64,000 nt of DNA. Origin: Valencia hispanica. Lineage: Eukaryota > Chordata > Actinopteri > Cyprinodontiformes > Valenciidae. Both the position numbers and the translations under genes were made by a program. Position 1 is the stretch's first letter, and each line of letters opens with the position of its first letter. Below, piece after piece: positions 10,563 to 21,354 of this stretch. The notes below the pieces were generated by a model. It did not search any database. It saw only the letters and a program-made list of their open reading frames with translations, and was not told the origin of the DNA. The stretch lies in NCBI GenBank assembly GCA_963556495.2, contig OY747713.1, positions 4,251,821-4,315,820 of the forward strand. The letters run 5' to 3'.

Positions 10563-11655
10563 AGAGCATCTGGACGCCTCCCTGGTGAGGTGTTCCAGAG
10601 ACCCAGAGGAAAACCCAGGATGCGCTGGAGGGACTATGGCTGTGTCCATATTCAGGGGTTGGAGCCTTCTAAGGTCGAATTTTAAGGACAGTTACGTTAC
10701 ACCGCCGCGACGAGGACTGTCCGAATTCGAAGAGTCCTTAAAATACGGCCCACAAATCCGTCCTTCTTTCCCCCCGATTCTAAGGACGGGTGCGGTGTAC
10801 CCTTTACTGCTCTCCATATCCCAAGATGCATTGCAAGCCGGCCGGGAGTTGCTCCAGCACAATGGCAGATGAAGGGGGAGACGGAGCGAGAGAAGAATAC
10901 TGCTTTAAAAGTTTATTAAAATCTGGCAGTGCAAAAAAAAGTTAAATGTTAAAGCGCTTGTGTTTTAGCCTTTTTTCTCGTTTTCATCATAATACGTTTT
11001 TATTACAATTTATCATAAATAATAACAATAGTAATTACGAATAAGCTGGTATGGCGGAGCCGCTTTTTTAATGAGTTGGCATTACGATAATTTTTTTAAA
11101 AAAATAAGCCTTTTGTTAGACATTTTAGGGACGGCAATGCTGATTAAGCTCAGGGGGGAGAATGAGTAGCTTTTCACTGGGGTGAAGAACTCGGTCGTTG
11201 TGGCATGGAAGTAGAAGTTGTTTACCCACTTTGTGCTTATGAGGAAAAAGTTCACCACAAGTTCTACCTCCATTTCTGTAGCTTCTTCTGCTTAGCGCTG
11301 TAGCGGTCGCTAGAAGACAGGACATCCACCGAGGAAGGGGCGGGAATTCACATGAAGACTTGAACCGTCCAGATTCACAGCCACTAACATCCGGTCCACC
11401 CGTTAAAGAAGGACCCGACCTGCTTAGACCGGCGAGGATGGGTCCTTAGAAGGATCCAACCCCTGAATCTGGACACAGCCTATGTTTCTCGGCTGGCCTG
11501 GGAACGCCTTGAGAGTCCCCCTGAGGAGCTGGACCAAGTGGCTGGGGAGAGGGGAGAGGTCTGGGTTCATCTGCTTAACCTGCTGACCCTATGATCCGAC
11601 CTCGAATGAGCAGAAGATGGATGGATGAATAGCTGGATGGATCGATGGATGGCAT
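10563..11655 (+). mobile_element. Rex3/RTE LINE 3' end, split by a TIR element
   Basis: Positions 10563-10637 and 11481-11655 form one continuous 3' terminus of a Rex3-type RTE element: the coding end (CTCGGCTGGCCTGGGAACGCC at 11489 on) and a 3' tail of GATG repeats (11625-11651), the known tail of this family. The two halves are separated by the insertion at 10638-11480. Confidence 0.85.
10638..11480. mobile_element. 843-bp TIR element (possible Harbinger-type MITE) inside Rex3
   Basis: Inverted termini of about 36 bp begin GGCTGTGTCCATATTCAGGG (left) and, on the opposite strand, GGCTGTGTCCAGATTCAGGG (right). A 3-bp TAT is duplicated at both sides (10635-10637 and 11481-11483), restoring a continuous Rex3 sequence when the insert is removed. 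No transposase-like frame is present. A 3-bp duplication fits PIF/Harbinger, but the duplication could also be read as CTATG with a shorter TIR. Confidence 0.82.
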
Positions 11656-11861
11656 CCAGAAATTATACTCAAGAAAGAGTAGTGATACTTTATAATAATT
11701 TTACCAAAGTAAAAGCAAAAGGTGTGTTGCAGTAAAAGTACTGCTAAAAGATTTTCTTTTTTTCAAAAAACCTCTCAATTAAATGTAACCGAGTAAATGT
11801 AACTAGATAACCACCTCTGGTCATGACGAAATAAAACATATTAGCCTTTTAATATCTTAAA

Positions 11862-11985
11862 CTTCCATCCATCCATTATCTATACCAGCTAGCCTATGGA
11901 GGATTGCAGGGGGCTGGTACGCATCTCCAGCAACCGTCTGGCGAGAGGCGGGGTACACCCTGGACAGGTCCAGTCCATCACAGGG
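11862..11985. repeat. Short interspersed repeat fragment
   Basis: Contains CCATCCATCCATTATCTATACC and GCGAGAGGCGGGGTACACC...TGGACAGG, a phrase found in a very common fish interspersed repeat. Only this fragment is present; its parent family is not certain. Confidence 0.5.
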
Positions 11986-11989
11986 CATA

Positions 11990-12775
11990 TCTTCAACATG
12001 TTAATATTATTGGTAGTATAATAAAAAATGTTTTTGGCATACTACCAATAAAAGTACTTCTTTTAATAATGGCTCCACTTGCATCCTTTGAGCCTCTTTG
12101 AACCAAGCTCCCGAGCTAAATTTCCACGTCAGTCCGTCCCTGCAGCCTTCTATCTGGACATTTTGGAGCACTGCAAGCTGCCTTCTGCAGACCAGCTTTA
12201 TGGAGATGCTGACTTCATTTTCCAGTAGGGCTTGGTAACTGCCCACACTGCCAAAAGTACCAAAACCTGGTTCAATGACCATGGGATTACTGGGATTGAT
12301 TGGCCAGCAAAGTGGCCTGACCTTTGAACCCCATAGAGAATCTATGGATCATTGCCAAGAGAAAGATGAGAGACATGAGACGGAACAATGCAGAAGAAGT
12401 GAAGGCTGTTATTGAAGCATCCTGGTCTTCCATAACACCTCAGCAGAGCCACAGGCTGATAGCATCCATGCTATGCCGCACTGAGGCAGTAATTGATGCA
12501 AAAGGAGCCCAAAGTACTGAGTACATATGCATGAGTATACTTTACACATGTCCAACATTTCTCTATTTAAAATCCTTGTTTTATTGATTTCATGTAATAT
12601 TCAAATTTTCTAAGATTTTGAATTTGGGGTTTTCATAAGCTGTAAGCAATAATCATCAAAATTATAACAAATAAAGGCTTGAAAAACCTGGGTTTGCATG
12701 CAGTGACATTTTATCATGAGTTAGTTTCACCTTTTAAGTTGAATTTCTGGAATAAATGAACTTTTGCACAGTATT
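11990..12775 (+). pseudogene. Tc1-like transposase C-terminal half and 3' end
   Basis: The plus strand encodes a decayed DDE domain. The segment around 12270-12340 reads like the conserved block before the catalytic D/E (W...DWPA..P.LNPIENLW), and the clear frame from 12324 (NPIENLWIIAKRKMRDMRRN) continues for about 65 residues. The 3' region to about 12775 (GAACTTTTGCACAGTATTCT) resembles Tc1 3' ends. The N-terminal half is missing. Tc1 transposase cuts and pastes the element at TA sites. Confidence 0.75.
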
Positions 12776-12925
12776 CTAATTTGTCAAGTTTCTTAATTAT
12801 TAAACATATTTATTCATCTATTTACAAATGTGTGTTTTATTTATTTAATTACTTAATTTTGTAATTTATTTTCAATTTTATGTACTCATTTATTTATTCA
12901 TTTATCCATTTTCTCATAAATTTAT
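12776..12925. repeat. AT-rich low-complexity (ATTT)n-like tract
   Basis: Repeated ATTTATTTATTC-type units lie between two oppositely oriented Tc1 fragments. It may mark the junction of a rearrangement. Confidence 0.6.
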
Positions 12926-13266
12926 TTATTTATTGTCAGTTTTAGCAATGATGGCCCTAACAATTGATGTCTTCTCACCAAGCTGCTTGCCTACTGTAGA
13001 TTGGCTCATCCCTGTCTTGAACCAGTGTACAATCCTGTCCCTGGTGTCCTTAGACAACCCTCTGGTCTTGGTCATGGTGGAGTTCAAACAGGTGCCATTA
13101 ATACAGGTCCTCCGGTGTTCAAGGGGGATGAGCTGCTGCTGAGATCTCGCGAGAACTGTGTGTAAGTAATATGGCGGTAAACTGGTAAAACAAACAAACT
13201 CGGGTAAAAACAAACCATAACATTTGAGCCAAATATAGCAAACGTTTAATAATAATAACCATTATT

Positions 13267-14130
13267 TTGTATTTCTCCATAAACAAACTGGACGAGGAAA
13301 CCTTGCACAGCCTGGAAAGCCTCTTGGACGAGTGCTTTGAAAACATTGTTATGGGCAAGCCACAGAAATCCACCTCTGCTGTGCCGACAAGCACACCATC
13401 ACAAAAACGCACTCGTTCTGAGGCCAACACCTCCACCATCTCTCCAGAGAAAAGCTACAGCGATGTCCTGGACTCAATAGATAAGAAGCTTACCAGCCTA
13501 GACCGCCGTCTGGGCCTGGTTGAGGTTCTCCATAAAGAATTTCAAGGTCTAAGGGAATCCCTGGAGTTCAGCCAACAACAGATAGCATCGCTCGCTGCAG
13601 AAAACCAAACGCTTAGGGAGAGTGTAAAGAAACTCACCGAGGGGATGACGCAGCTGTCCGGAGAAAGTAAGAGGATGAGAGAAACTATCTTGGATATACA
13701 GGCCAGGGGAATGCGGGACAATCTTGTTTTTTCCGGGATCCCAGAACAGGCTGAGGACGACGCTGAATCCACTGTCCGAGATTTTCTCCAACATCAGTTA
13801 AAGCTCCCAAGCGAAAAAAACATAACTTTTCACCGCGTTCACCGCCTAGGAGGTAAGAAGCCCAACAACAGCCGGCCGCGACCAATTGTTGCTAAATTCG
13901 AGCATTACAAGCAAAAAGAGCAGGTCAGAGGCCAGGGCAGAGAACTGCGGGGAACGAATTACAGCGTTAATGATCATTATCCGAAGGAAATCCTGGATAG
14001 AAGGCGCGTTTTGTTCCCAATCAGGAAGAAATATATCAGTGAAGGCACCAGAGCTACAGTAGCGGTAGATAAACTGTATGTTAATGGGCAGCTATTCAGG
14101 GACCCCCAGCTTACTCCTTGGCTTTATTAG
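13267..14130 (+). CDS. LINE ORF1 protein (L1-type RNA-binding chaperone)
   Basis: An intact 287-residue frame. The N-terminal half has a coiled coil (residues about 55-135, heptads such as LTSLDRRLGLVEVLHKEF and a run of Q/E/L). The central part (IQARGMRDNLVFSGIPE, then FLQHQLKLPSEKNITFHRVHRLG) matches the RRM-like domain of L1 ORF1 proteins, followed by the C-terminal domain (RRRVLFPIRKKYISEG...YVNGQLF). These proteins form trimers that coat the LINE RNA. It is followed 407 bp later by ORF2. The start given is the first codon of the open frame that fits the family length; position 13267 reads ATG-like only on the plus frame. Confidence 0.8.
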   Translation: MYFSINKLDEETLHSLESLLDECFENIVMGKPQKSTSAVPTSTPSQKRTRSEANTSTISPEKSYSDVLDSIDKKLTSLDRRLGLVEVLHKEFQGLRESLEFSQQQIASLAAENQTLRESVKKLTEGMTQLSGESKRMRETILDIQARGMRDNLVFSGIPEQAEDDAESTVRDFLQHQLKLPSEKNITFHRVHRLGGKKPNNSRPRPIVAKFEHYKQKEQVRGQGRELRGTNYSVNDHYPKEILDRRRVLFPIRKKYISEGTRATVAVDKLYVNGQLFRDPQLTPWLY

Positions 14131-14537
14131 TCATGTAACACGGGTCAGATAAGAGTTGTTTTATCAGTCAACTATAATGTAATGTTAGCACATCTCTGTA
14201 AAGTTGTTTACATTACTCAATGTGGGCGGGGCCAGGGCTAAGCACTGGGTTACTGGCTCTTTTCTCTTTTTTCATCTTCACGTCTATCACCAAATGTCTT
14301 TGTCACTCCTTTTTCCTTCTTTAACACTCACACACACACATAATTTTTTCATAACATAACTATTTATTTCTCTCTCACCCTCACCCTTCACACCTTCACA
14401 ACTTTCTTCTATTTCTCTCTTTCTTATATCTTGGCTTTTGGATTTTCAATCAGGCAACCCCAAGCAAAAACTAATAATACACCTGTGTTTATCTGTTTCT
14501 ATGGTGATATGGACTTTACAGCTTTTATCTCAAAACT

Positions 14538-17500
14538 ATGACTACTCTAAGGTTTGTCACGTGGAATGTTCATGGAGCTGGCACCAGAGAGAAAAGAGTT
14601 AAGATTCTTAACCAGCTTAAAAGATTGAAGGCAGATGTCGTCTTATTACAAGAAACCCATAAATCTACCTCAGCTGCAGATGATCTTAAATCCCCTGAGT
14701 TTCCTAATGTGTTTTCTGCATGCTATAACTCCAGACAAAGGGGAGTAGCAATATTAATAAATAAAAATGTAAATTTTACAGTAATAGATACAGTTACAGA
14801 TCCAGAGGGTAGATTTATTATAGTAAAACTATCTATACATAACCAAAAGTTATGTATTGTCAGTATATATGGTCCAAATGTTGATGACCCCTCATTCTTT
14901 CATTCCTTCTTCTCTGTGCTCCTTGAACACATGGATTGCTCACTTCTTCTTGGGGGCGACCTCAACTTTGGTTTAAATGAAGAAATAGACAGGCTCAGCA
15001 CAGCAGGGACTCAGCGCAGCTGGAAATCTATAGATATAGTCAAACAGTACATGAGCGATTATGGACTTTGTGATGCATGGCGATCTCTTAACCCCAATGA
15101 CAAAAAATATACTTTCTTCTCAAATGTCCACCATTCATATTCTCGACTGGATTATTTGTTAGTCAGCAGCTCACTGTTGACTGACATTTCAGACACTGAG
15201 ATACACCCTATAGCTGTTAGCGATCATGCTCCTGTTTCTCTAACTTTAGTAAATAAAACAGAAACACCTCAAAGCAAAAATTGGAGATTTAATATATCCT
15301 TACTTAAGGATAAAGAATTTATTAAATATTTTTAAAAAAAGAGTGGGCCTCATATTTGGAATATAACGACCTCCCTGGTACGTCGCCATCCATTCTTTGG
15401 GAGGCAGGAAAAGCTGTGATTAGAGGTAAAATAATCTCATTCTCATCAAATAAAAAGAAAATGGAAAAAAAACTTATTCAGGAATTAGAAGAAACTATTA
15501 ATTCATTAGAAGCTTCTCTAGATGAGGAGAGACTAGGCAAAATCCGTAAAGCAAAGCTAGAATTAAATCAAATTATTAATAAACAGACCCAGTTCTTAAT
15601 TCAAAGATTTAGGATAGAAAACTTTGAACAAGGTAATAAATCAGGTAGATATTTGGCTAACCAGCTTAAAATTAATAAAGAAAAAGCAACTATATCTGCT
15701 ATTAAAGATCAGACCGGGAATACAGTATATGATCCTGGAAGAACAAACAACACATTTAAAGAATTTTACAAGGCTTTATACTCACCAGAGATAAATCCAT
15801 CGGATTATGAAATTGAACAATTTTTTGATAACATAACACTACCTAAATTATCTGAAAGTCAACCGATGGCCCTGGATTGACCACTAACAGCGGCTGAACT
15901 CCAGGAGGCCCTCCAAGGCATGCCCAATAAAAAGGCTCCAGGCCCAGATGGATTTCCAGCAGAGTTCTATAAAGAATTCTGGAATATTCTGGCACCAACA
16001 TTCCACAGAATGCTGCAGGAAACCAAGGAAAATGGCCGACTCCCACCAAATATGAATTCTGCCTACATTAGTCTTCTACTAAAATCAGGTAAAGACCCTT
16101 TGTTTCCTACCAGCTATCGTCCCATATCCCTCATTAATGTTGATCTTAAAATAATCTGCAAAGCCCTCGCAAAAAGGATAGAGAAAGTAACCCCTCTTAT
16201 AATACATCCTGATCAAACTGGTTTTATTAAAGGGAGACATTCATACACAAATTCACGTAGATTAATATATTTAATAGATTTTTCTTACTGTAAAAACATT
16301 AAAACTAATATATTATCTTTAGATGCAGAAAAAGCATTTGATAGAGTTAACTGGAAATTCTTATTTGTAACCTTACATAAATTTGGCTTTGGAAATTCTT
16401 TTATAAACTGGTTGAAAATATTATACAGTTCACCAACAGCATGTATCAGGATAAATAACCAAACATCATCTAGGTTTTATCTTCAGAGAGGTACCAGGCG
16501 GGGATGTCCTCTCTCTCCCTCCCTGTTCGCTATTTTTATTGAACCACTAGCTGCAGCAATCAGGCAAACTCACAATATTAAAGGCATAAAATGCAATAAC
16601 ATAGAACATAAAATCAGTCTTTATGCAGATGATGTATTACTTTTCTCCAGCATTCACAAACCTCTTTCTCTCAGGTAATCGGGTTGATAAACTCTTACTC
16701 AAATGTTTCAGATTATTCTATAAATTGGTTAAAATCTACAGTTCTTCCAATCAATTGTTCTGTCCAGAATCCAACTAATACACAACTGCAGTCAGGGAAT
16801 ATTACCTATTTAGGTATCAATGTCTCACCAAGACTGGCAGATTTAATAACGCTAAACTACATCACACTTTTAAAAAAAGTGGAAGATGATCTTGCTAGAT
16901 GGAAATCCCTACCCATATCACTTATGGGAAGGGTTGCTTCAATAAAAATGATGGTTTTGCCCAGAATCAACTACTTATTCTCAATGATCCCAAGTAAACC
17001 ATCACTAGACTGGTTTAGATCTCTGGACTCCTCTATCTCTAAATTTCTTTGGAAAGATAAACCCCCACATATCAGCTTAAAAACACTGCAGAAGACCAAA
17101 GAAAAAGGAGGTCTAGATCTACCAAACTTCCATCATTATTTCTTAGCCAACAGGCTCCAATACATCTCAAGACGGTTAAAACATAGCTACCTAGACGAGT
17201 CCTGGATAGACGTAGAACAGACACTATGTAATAAGATAAAACTTTCAGACCTACCATTTATTAGCTCAAATATAAAACAATATGAATGCTTTAAAAGCAT
17301 AAATACCAGCTCCTCTCTGACAGCATGGTGGGAGTTTCTAAAAATGACAGTCCACAATAATCCCATGCAGACGCACACCCATCTGGAATAACCCCGACAT
17401 CTTGCAAAAAAAATGTATGCTAAGTTTCCCAGTCTGGAGGTGCAATGGAATTGAATACCTGGAACATATATTTGAAGGAACAGACTTTATCCCATTTAAT

Positions 17501-18262
17501 ACATTAATTACACAATATGGAATTGATAAAAACAAATTCTTAGAATATCAACAAATTAAATCTATTATTAAAGGTAAATTTAGGCTCAATACAGCTGAAT
17601 TACAAATTCCAGCAAGAGTTTTAGATTTTCTTAATCTCAACCCCCCCAAATTGCTGTCTAAAATATACAAAACTTTATCTACATTAGATGAATCAATAGC
17701 CATCCCTATTTCAAAATGGGAGGTGGATTTATCAGCCAGCTTTGACCAAAACGTCTGGTCTCAGATATGTTTAAGAACCTTTAAAATAACAAAAAATCCT
17801 CATTTGCAATTAATACAATACAAAATCCTTCATAGAGTACACTATACAGGTCAACGAATGTTTAGGATGGGTTTTACATCGTCTAATACCTGCTTACAAT
17901 GCACAAGCAATATACCAGATACTTATGTTCATGCGCTTTGGTTCTGTCCACCTGTTAAGAAATTTTGGTGCCAGATATGTGAGGACTTATCAAAGTGTCT
18001 GAAATGTAACATCCCACCATCTCCCTCAATTTGCCTGTTAGGAAATTTAAATGATGTCACCATGGACACAAAGTCAGTTCTAAGGGTTCACATTGCCTTA
18101 TGCATCGCTAAGAAAACTATCCTCCTGAACTGGAAAAATAAAAAAGCTCTTAATATTAATCAGTATAGAAATCTCTTGTTGGACCATATTGGTCTTGAGA
18201 CGGCCTCTGGCTCCATATCTGATCAATCTCTCTGGGCTCCTTTGATCGGCTCCATCACCTAG
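14538..18262 (+). pseudogene. LINE ORF2: endonuclease and reverse transcriptase, frameshifted
   Basis: The apurinic-type endonuclease comes first (14538-15335): TWNVHGAG, LLQETHKS, SIYGPNVD, LGGDLNFG, SRLDYLLVS and AVSDHAPV are its motifs in order. Reverse transcriptase follows with PGPDGFPAEFYK, LDAEKAFDRVNW, RRGCPLSPSLFA and the catalytic SLYADDVLLF (about 16615-16645). A cysteine-containing C-terminal region (CLQCTSN...HALWFCP) ends at 18262. At least four lesions are visible: frameshifts near 15340, 16675 and 17395, and an in-frame TGA at 15878-15880. The protein would nick the target and prime cDNA synthesis; this copy cannot make it. Confidence 0.88.
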
Positions 18263-19384
18263 TGGGGGTGGGGGGCACTTGGTTTTGTCATTTGGGACAC
18301 TGTTGCTGATGTGGGGGTTTTGGGGTTGGAGGCGTCTGGGGCGGACCCCAGGGGGTGAGATCACTGGGCGGATGGGGCGCTGGCCGGCCTGGGTTGGGCT
18401 TTGGGTGGTAACTCCTGATGGCTGCATACGGTGCCTTGGGAGGGTTGCACTGGCGGACATGGGTTACTGGCCTGGTGGCCGTGCTGCGCCTGGGTAGGGT
18501 CTGGGGTGGGCCTGGGGATTCGGGGCTCGGGGGCGCCGCGCCCCCTAGCTGTGGTCCTGGCTGGGGGTCGGCCGGCGTGGGGTCTCTGTTGGCTGTGGGG
18601 GTCGGTGCCAGCCGGCTGCCGGCATGTGCAGCCGCCTCTCTCTCTGTATGGCGTCTCGCCTTGTTTGCTGGTTGGCCCCGCCCGGGTCCGCCTGGGGCTC
18701 TGGGGATCCATTGGACGTCTTTGCTCCGATCTCCTTCATGGGAGACGGATTGATGCCTGCTCACACCAACTATTGAACACTCTTATGGAGAAACCTTATA
18801 TGCACCAGCATGCTAACACACACACATAGATGTGGAGTCTCTGGTGTTTAAGGATATATTCTTGGGCTGAGGTTATCATTACTAGAGCTTGATTAATCGG
18901 TACCATTAGTTTTTCTGTGACATTGTTGTTGTACTTTTATATCAATTTTTGTGTGATGTGGTTGTGTAATTCTTAGTTCACAATGTTTGGTTTGTTTTGT
19001 TGATGTTCCTTTTTCGTGTTTTGTTTTGTTTTTCCCCCTCTCTCTGCCGTCCTGTGGGTATGGAGGCAGACTTCAATGTCTTCCTGTGTTTTCTTTGTTC
19101 CCCTTCCTCTCTTGTATTTTCAACTCACCCTCTCTCTTGACTTTTTGTTTCCTACCTCTCTTCTTCATCTTCCTTCTCTCTTCTCCTTAATTTTCCGTCT
19201 CCGTGTCCATAACATCAGGAAATAAAAACCCCAACAATTCATAATAAAGATTTTTCAAACATATATCAAGGGGAGTACTATAGCAAAAGCTGTACTGCTT
19301 CGCTTGTGAAAGTAAATCTGTTGGGCTTCTACTTGGTAGTCAGACACCAATTCTGAGCTCCACACTGCCAAACAGGACACGTTT
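18263..19384 (+). other. G-rich 3' untranslated region of the L1-type LINE
   Basis: Between the ORF2 stop and the poly(A) tail. The part at 18260-18720 is strongly G-rich on the sense strand, with many runs of three to six G (GTGGGGGTGGGGGG at 18262 and on), so G-quadruplex formation is plausible. Related G-rich 3' regions recur in minus orientation at 24190-26330 and 55577-57310. Confidence 0.75.
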
Positions 19385-19751
19385 AAAAAAAAAAAAAAAA
19401 AAGGAATCGAGGATAGAAGAGCTACTAAACCCCAAAACAAACTTTTTTTGCTTCTAAACTGTATAAATGGGTATTTGCCAATGCAATCCTTCATTTTCTG
19501 GGATTTTGTTTTACTCTTTAAAGAAGAATTAACAGGTCTGTGAGAGGGCCGGAATTCTTGCTTATTTGTAGGTGCTAAATACTTATTTTTTGCACCATTA
19601 TACACATAAATTATTTAAAAATCATACAATGTGATTTCCTGGTTTTTTTCTACATCCTGTTTCTCACAGTTAAAGTGTAACTATGATGAAAATTACAGTG
19701 TGAAAACTTGCACAAATCGGTGGCTGCCAAATACTTCTTTGGCCCACTGTA

Positions 19752-20104
19752 CATATGAACATACTGTGATATAATTCTTAAATGCAACATATTTTCAATC
19801 AGATTCTCATTTCAATTCTTAGTTCAGAGACAGGGGTGGGGGCTGACTGTTGGTTGTGTAATCATGTGTGTGCGAAGCTCTATAAGTCTGAAAATGGGGG
19901 TTAAATTCACAATTTTGCCATCTCACCAGCTTCACTGGCAGTGTCCTCCATGTCCAAAATGTGCAGCGTAAGCAAGATTCTTAAGTGTGGTTAACGTTGC
20001 GCACATTTTTCCGTTGTGTTTTCTTTCTATAAATCTCATGGCGTAGAAAGTGACATGCAGTTTTCAGACCCCATTTTATGAGTAAGCAAGCTTGTTGTAT
20101 GAGA
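19752..20104. other. No recognised feature
   Basis: Unique-looking sequence between the Tc1 terminus and the RTE fragment. I see no coding or repeat signal. Confidence 0.4.
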
Positions 20105-21185
20105 CCGATGGTACCCCAACCTCTCAGAGTACCCCCCACAGGACTCCCTGAGGGACACGTTCAAACGCCTTCTTCAAGTCCACAAAACACATTTAACCCA
20201 GTTGGGCGACTGCTCATGTAACCTCCACGACCCTGCTGAGGGTGTAGAGCCGTTCCGGGGCCAAGACAAAAACCGCATTGTTCCTCCTAGATCTGAGGTT
20301 TGACTATCTGTCAGATTCTCCTCTCCAGAATCCCCGAATAGACCTTACCAGGGAGGCTCAGAAGTGTTAGCCCCCTGTAGTTGGAACACACTCTGGGGTC
20401 CCCCTTTTTAAATAGGAGGATCACCACCCCGGTCTGCCAATCCAAGGGAACTGCTCCAGATGTCCAAGCAATATTGCAGAGCCGCGTTAACAAACACAAC
20501 ATCGAAAGCCTTGAGGAACTCCAGGTGAATCTCATCCATCCCCGGGGCCTTGTCACTCTTTAACCACCTCTTTGACGTCAGCACCAGATATTGGTGAGCT
20601 CGACCCAATGTCCCCAGACTCCACTTCCAGATTGGAAAGCGCCCCCGGTGGGATTGAGGAGGTCTTTGAAGTACTCCATCCACTGACCCATAACGTCCTG
20701 AGTCGAGGTCAGCAGCACACCACCCTCACTGTAAACCGTGTTGGTGGCTGTCCCCTTCGCTTCCCCATCCTGAGACGCCGGATGGTGGACCAGAATTGCC
20801 TCAAAGTCATATAGAAGTTGTTCTCCATGGCCTCACTGAACTCCTCCCACGCCCAAGTTTTTGCCTCAGCGACCTAACATGCCGCACTCTGCTTGGTCTG
20901 CCGGTACTTATAAGCTGCTTCCAGGGTCCCACAGGCCAAAAAGACATGATTGGACTCCTCCTTCACCTTGACAGCATCCCTCACCGCCGGTGTCCACCAG
21001 TGGGTTTAAGGGTTGCAGCCGCGACAGGAACCGTCCACCTTACAGCCACAGCTCCGGTCGACAATAGAGGCACGGAACATGGCCCACTCTGGCTCAGTGT
21101 CCACCGCCTCCCCCAGGAGGTGTTTAAAGCTCTACCGGAGCAGCAAAACAATGCTCTGGTTCAGATTGGGGTGCCATTCCTCCCA
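20105..21185 (-). mobile_element. RTE/Rex3 LINE fragment (reverse transcriptase)
   Basis: The minus strand encodes pieces of an RTE reverse transcriptase: DKAPGMDEIHLEFLKAFDV, then in another frame LTRLCNIAWTSGAVPLDWQ and GVVILLFKKGDPRVCSNYRG...LLSLPGKVYSGILERRI. The downstream part (20110-20280) encodes the QCGFRPG and FVDLKKAFD type region in further frames. It is truncated at both ends and frameshifted, so it is dead. It abuts the lectin cluster at about 21185. Confidence 0.82.
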
Positions 21186-21319
21186 ACCCCAGCTCTGCTG
21201 ATCTGATGTCTAAAGAAAGCAGTTTGTGTTCAGTCTGACTGTTTTGTCTGATCACTCACCTATGACTGCAGCTTCTTCATCACCTTCATGCTAATTTACC
21301 GCCACAATCACCTTGTTAC

Positions 21320-21347
21320 CTTCTTCCCAGCTCTGTGGACATGTCAT
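21320..21347 (-). pseudogene. Relic first exon of a lost C-type lectin gene
   Basis: A 28-bp segment encoding MTCPQSWEE plus one base, ending at a GT donor (GAAG|GTAAC). It aligns with the first exons of lectin genes A (26556-26586) and B (51059-51089), which begin with two methionine codons; here the first is ATA. The flanking sequence on both sides also resembles those loci. No downstream exons for it are found at lower coordinates, which are filled by RTE and L1 sequence, so it appears to be an orphan from another paralogue. Confidence 0.55.
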
Positions 21348-21354
21348 TATGGGG

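Larger units (their letters stand above)
10030..11820. mobile_element. Non-autonomous hAT-like element hosting nested insertions
   Basis: The left end (GGGTGGGTAGAG near 10031) and the right end (CCACCTCTGG near 11812, read on the opposite strand as CCAGAGGTGG) match the CAGAGGTGGGTAGAGTA-type termini common in fish hAT-like repeats. Internal sequence has the typical ACTCAAGTAAGAGTA repeats at both ends. No transposase is visible. The middle is occupied by a Rex3 3' end and a further TIR element. No convincing 8-bp target duplication was found. Confidence 0.65.
13123..19402 (+). mobile_element. Near full-length Tx1/L1-type LINE
   Basis: A roughly 6.3-kb element with a 5' region rich in CpG (GATCTCGCGAGAACTG at 13143), ORF1 (13267-14130), ORF2 (14538-18262, broken), a G-rich 3' untranslated region and a poly(A) tail at 19385-19402. 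It lies in the 5' untranslated part of a Tc1 element. I did not find a target duplication at its ends, so the target may have been altered or the 5' end may be slightly misplaced. Confidence 0.87.
12926..19749 (-). mobile_element. Tc1 element in minus orientation, split by an L1-type LINE
   Basis: On the minus strand, 19749-19403 is a Tc1 5' end: the terminal CAGTGGGCCAAAGAAGTATT next to a TA, then the long 5' untranslated sequence common to fish Tc1 elements. It breaks at 19403 and resumes at about 13122 with the sequence just before the transposase start. The transposase N-terminus follows (13078-12926, [18 protein letters not shown]...GKQLGEK), a paired-type helix-turn-helix, cut off after about 49 residues. 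The intervening 13123-19402 is the L1-type LINE. Confidence 0.82.

Noticed and set aside
18288..18764. Long proline/glycine-rich open frames on both strands
   Set aside because: They follow from the GC-rich L1 3' untranslated region, overlap on several frames and show no domain.
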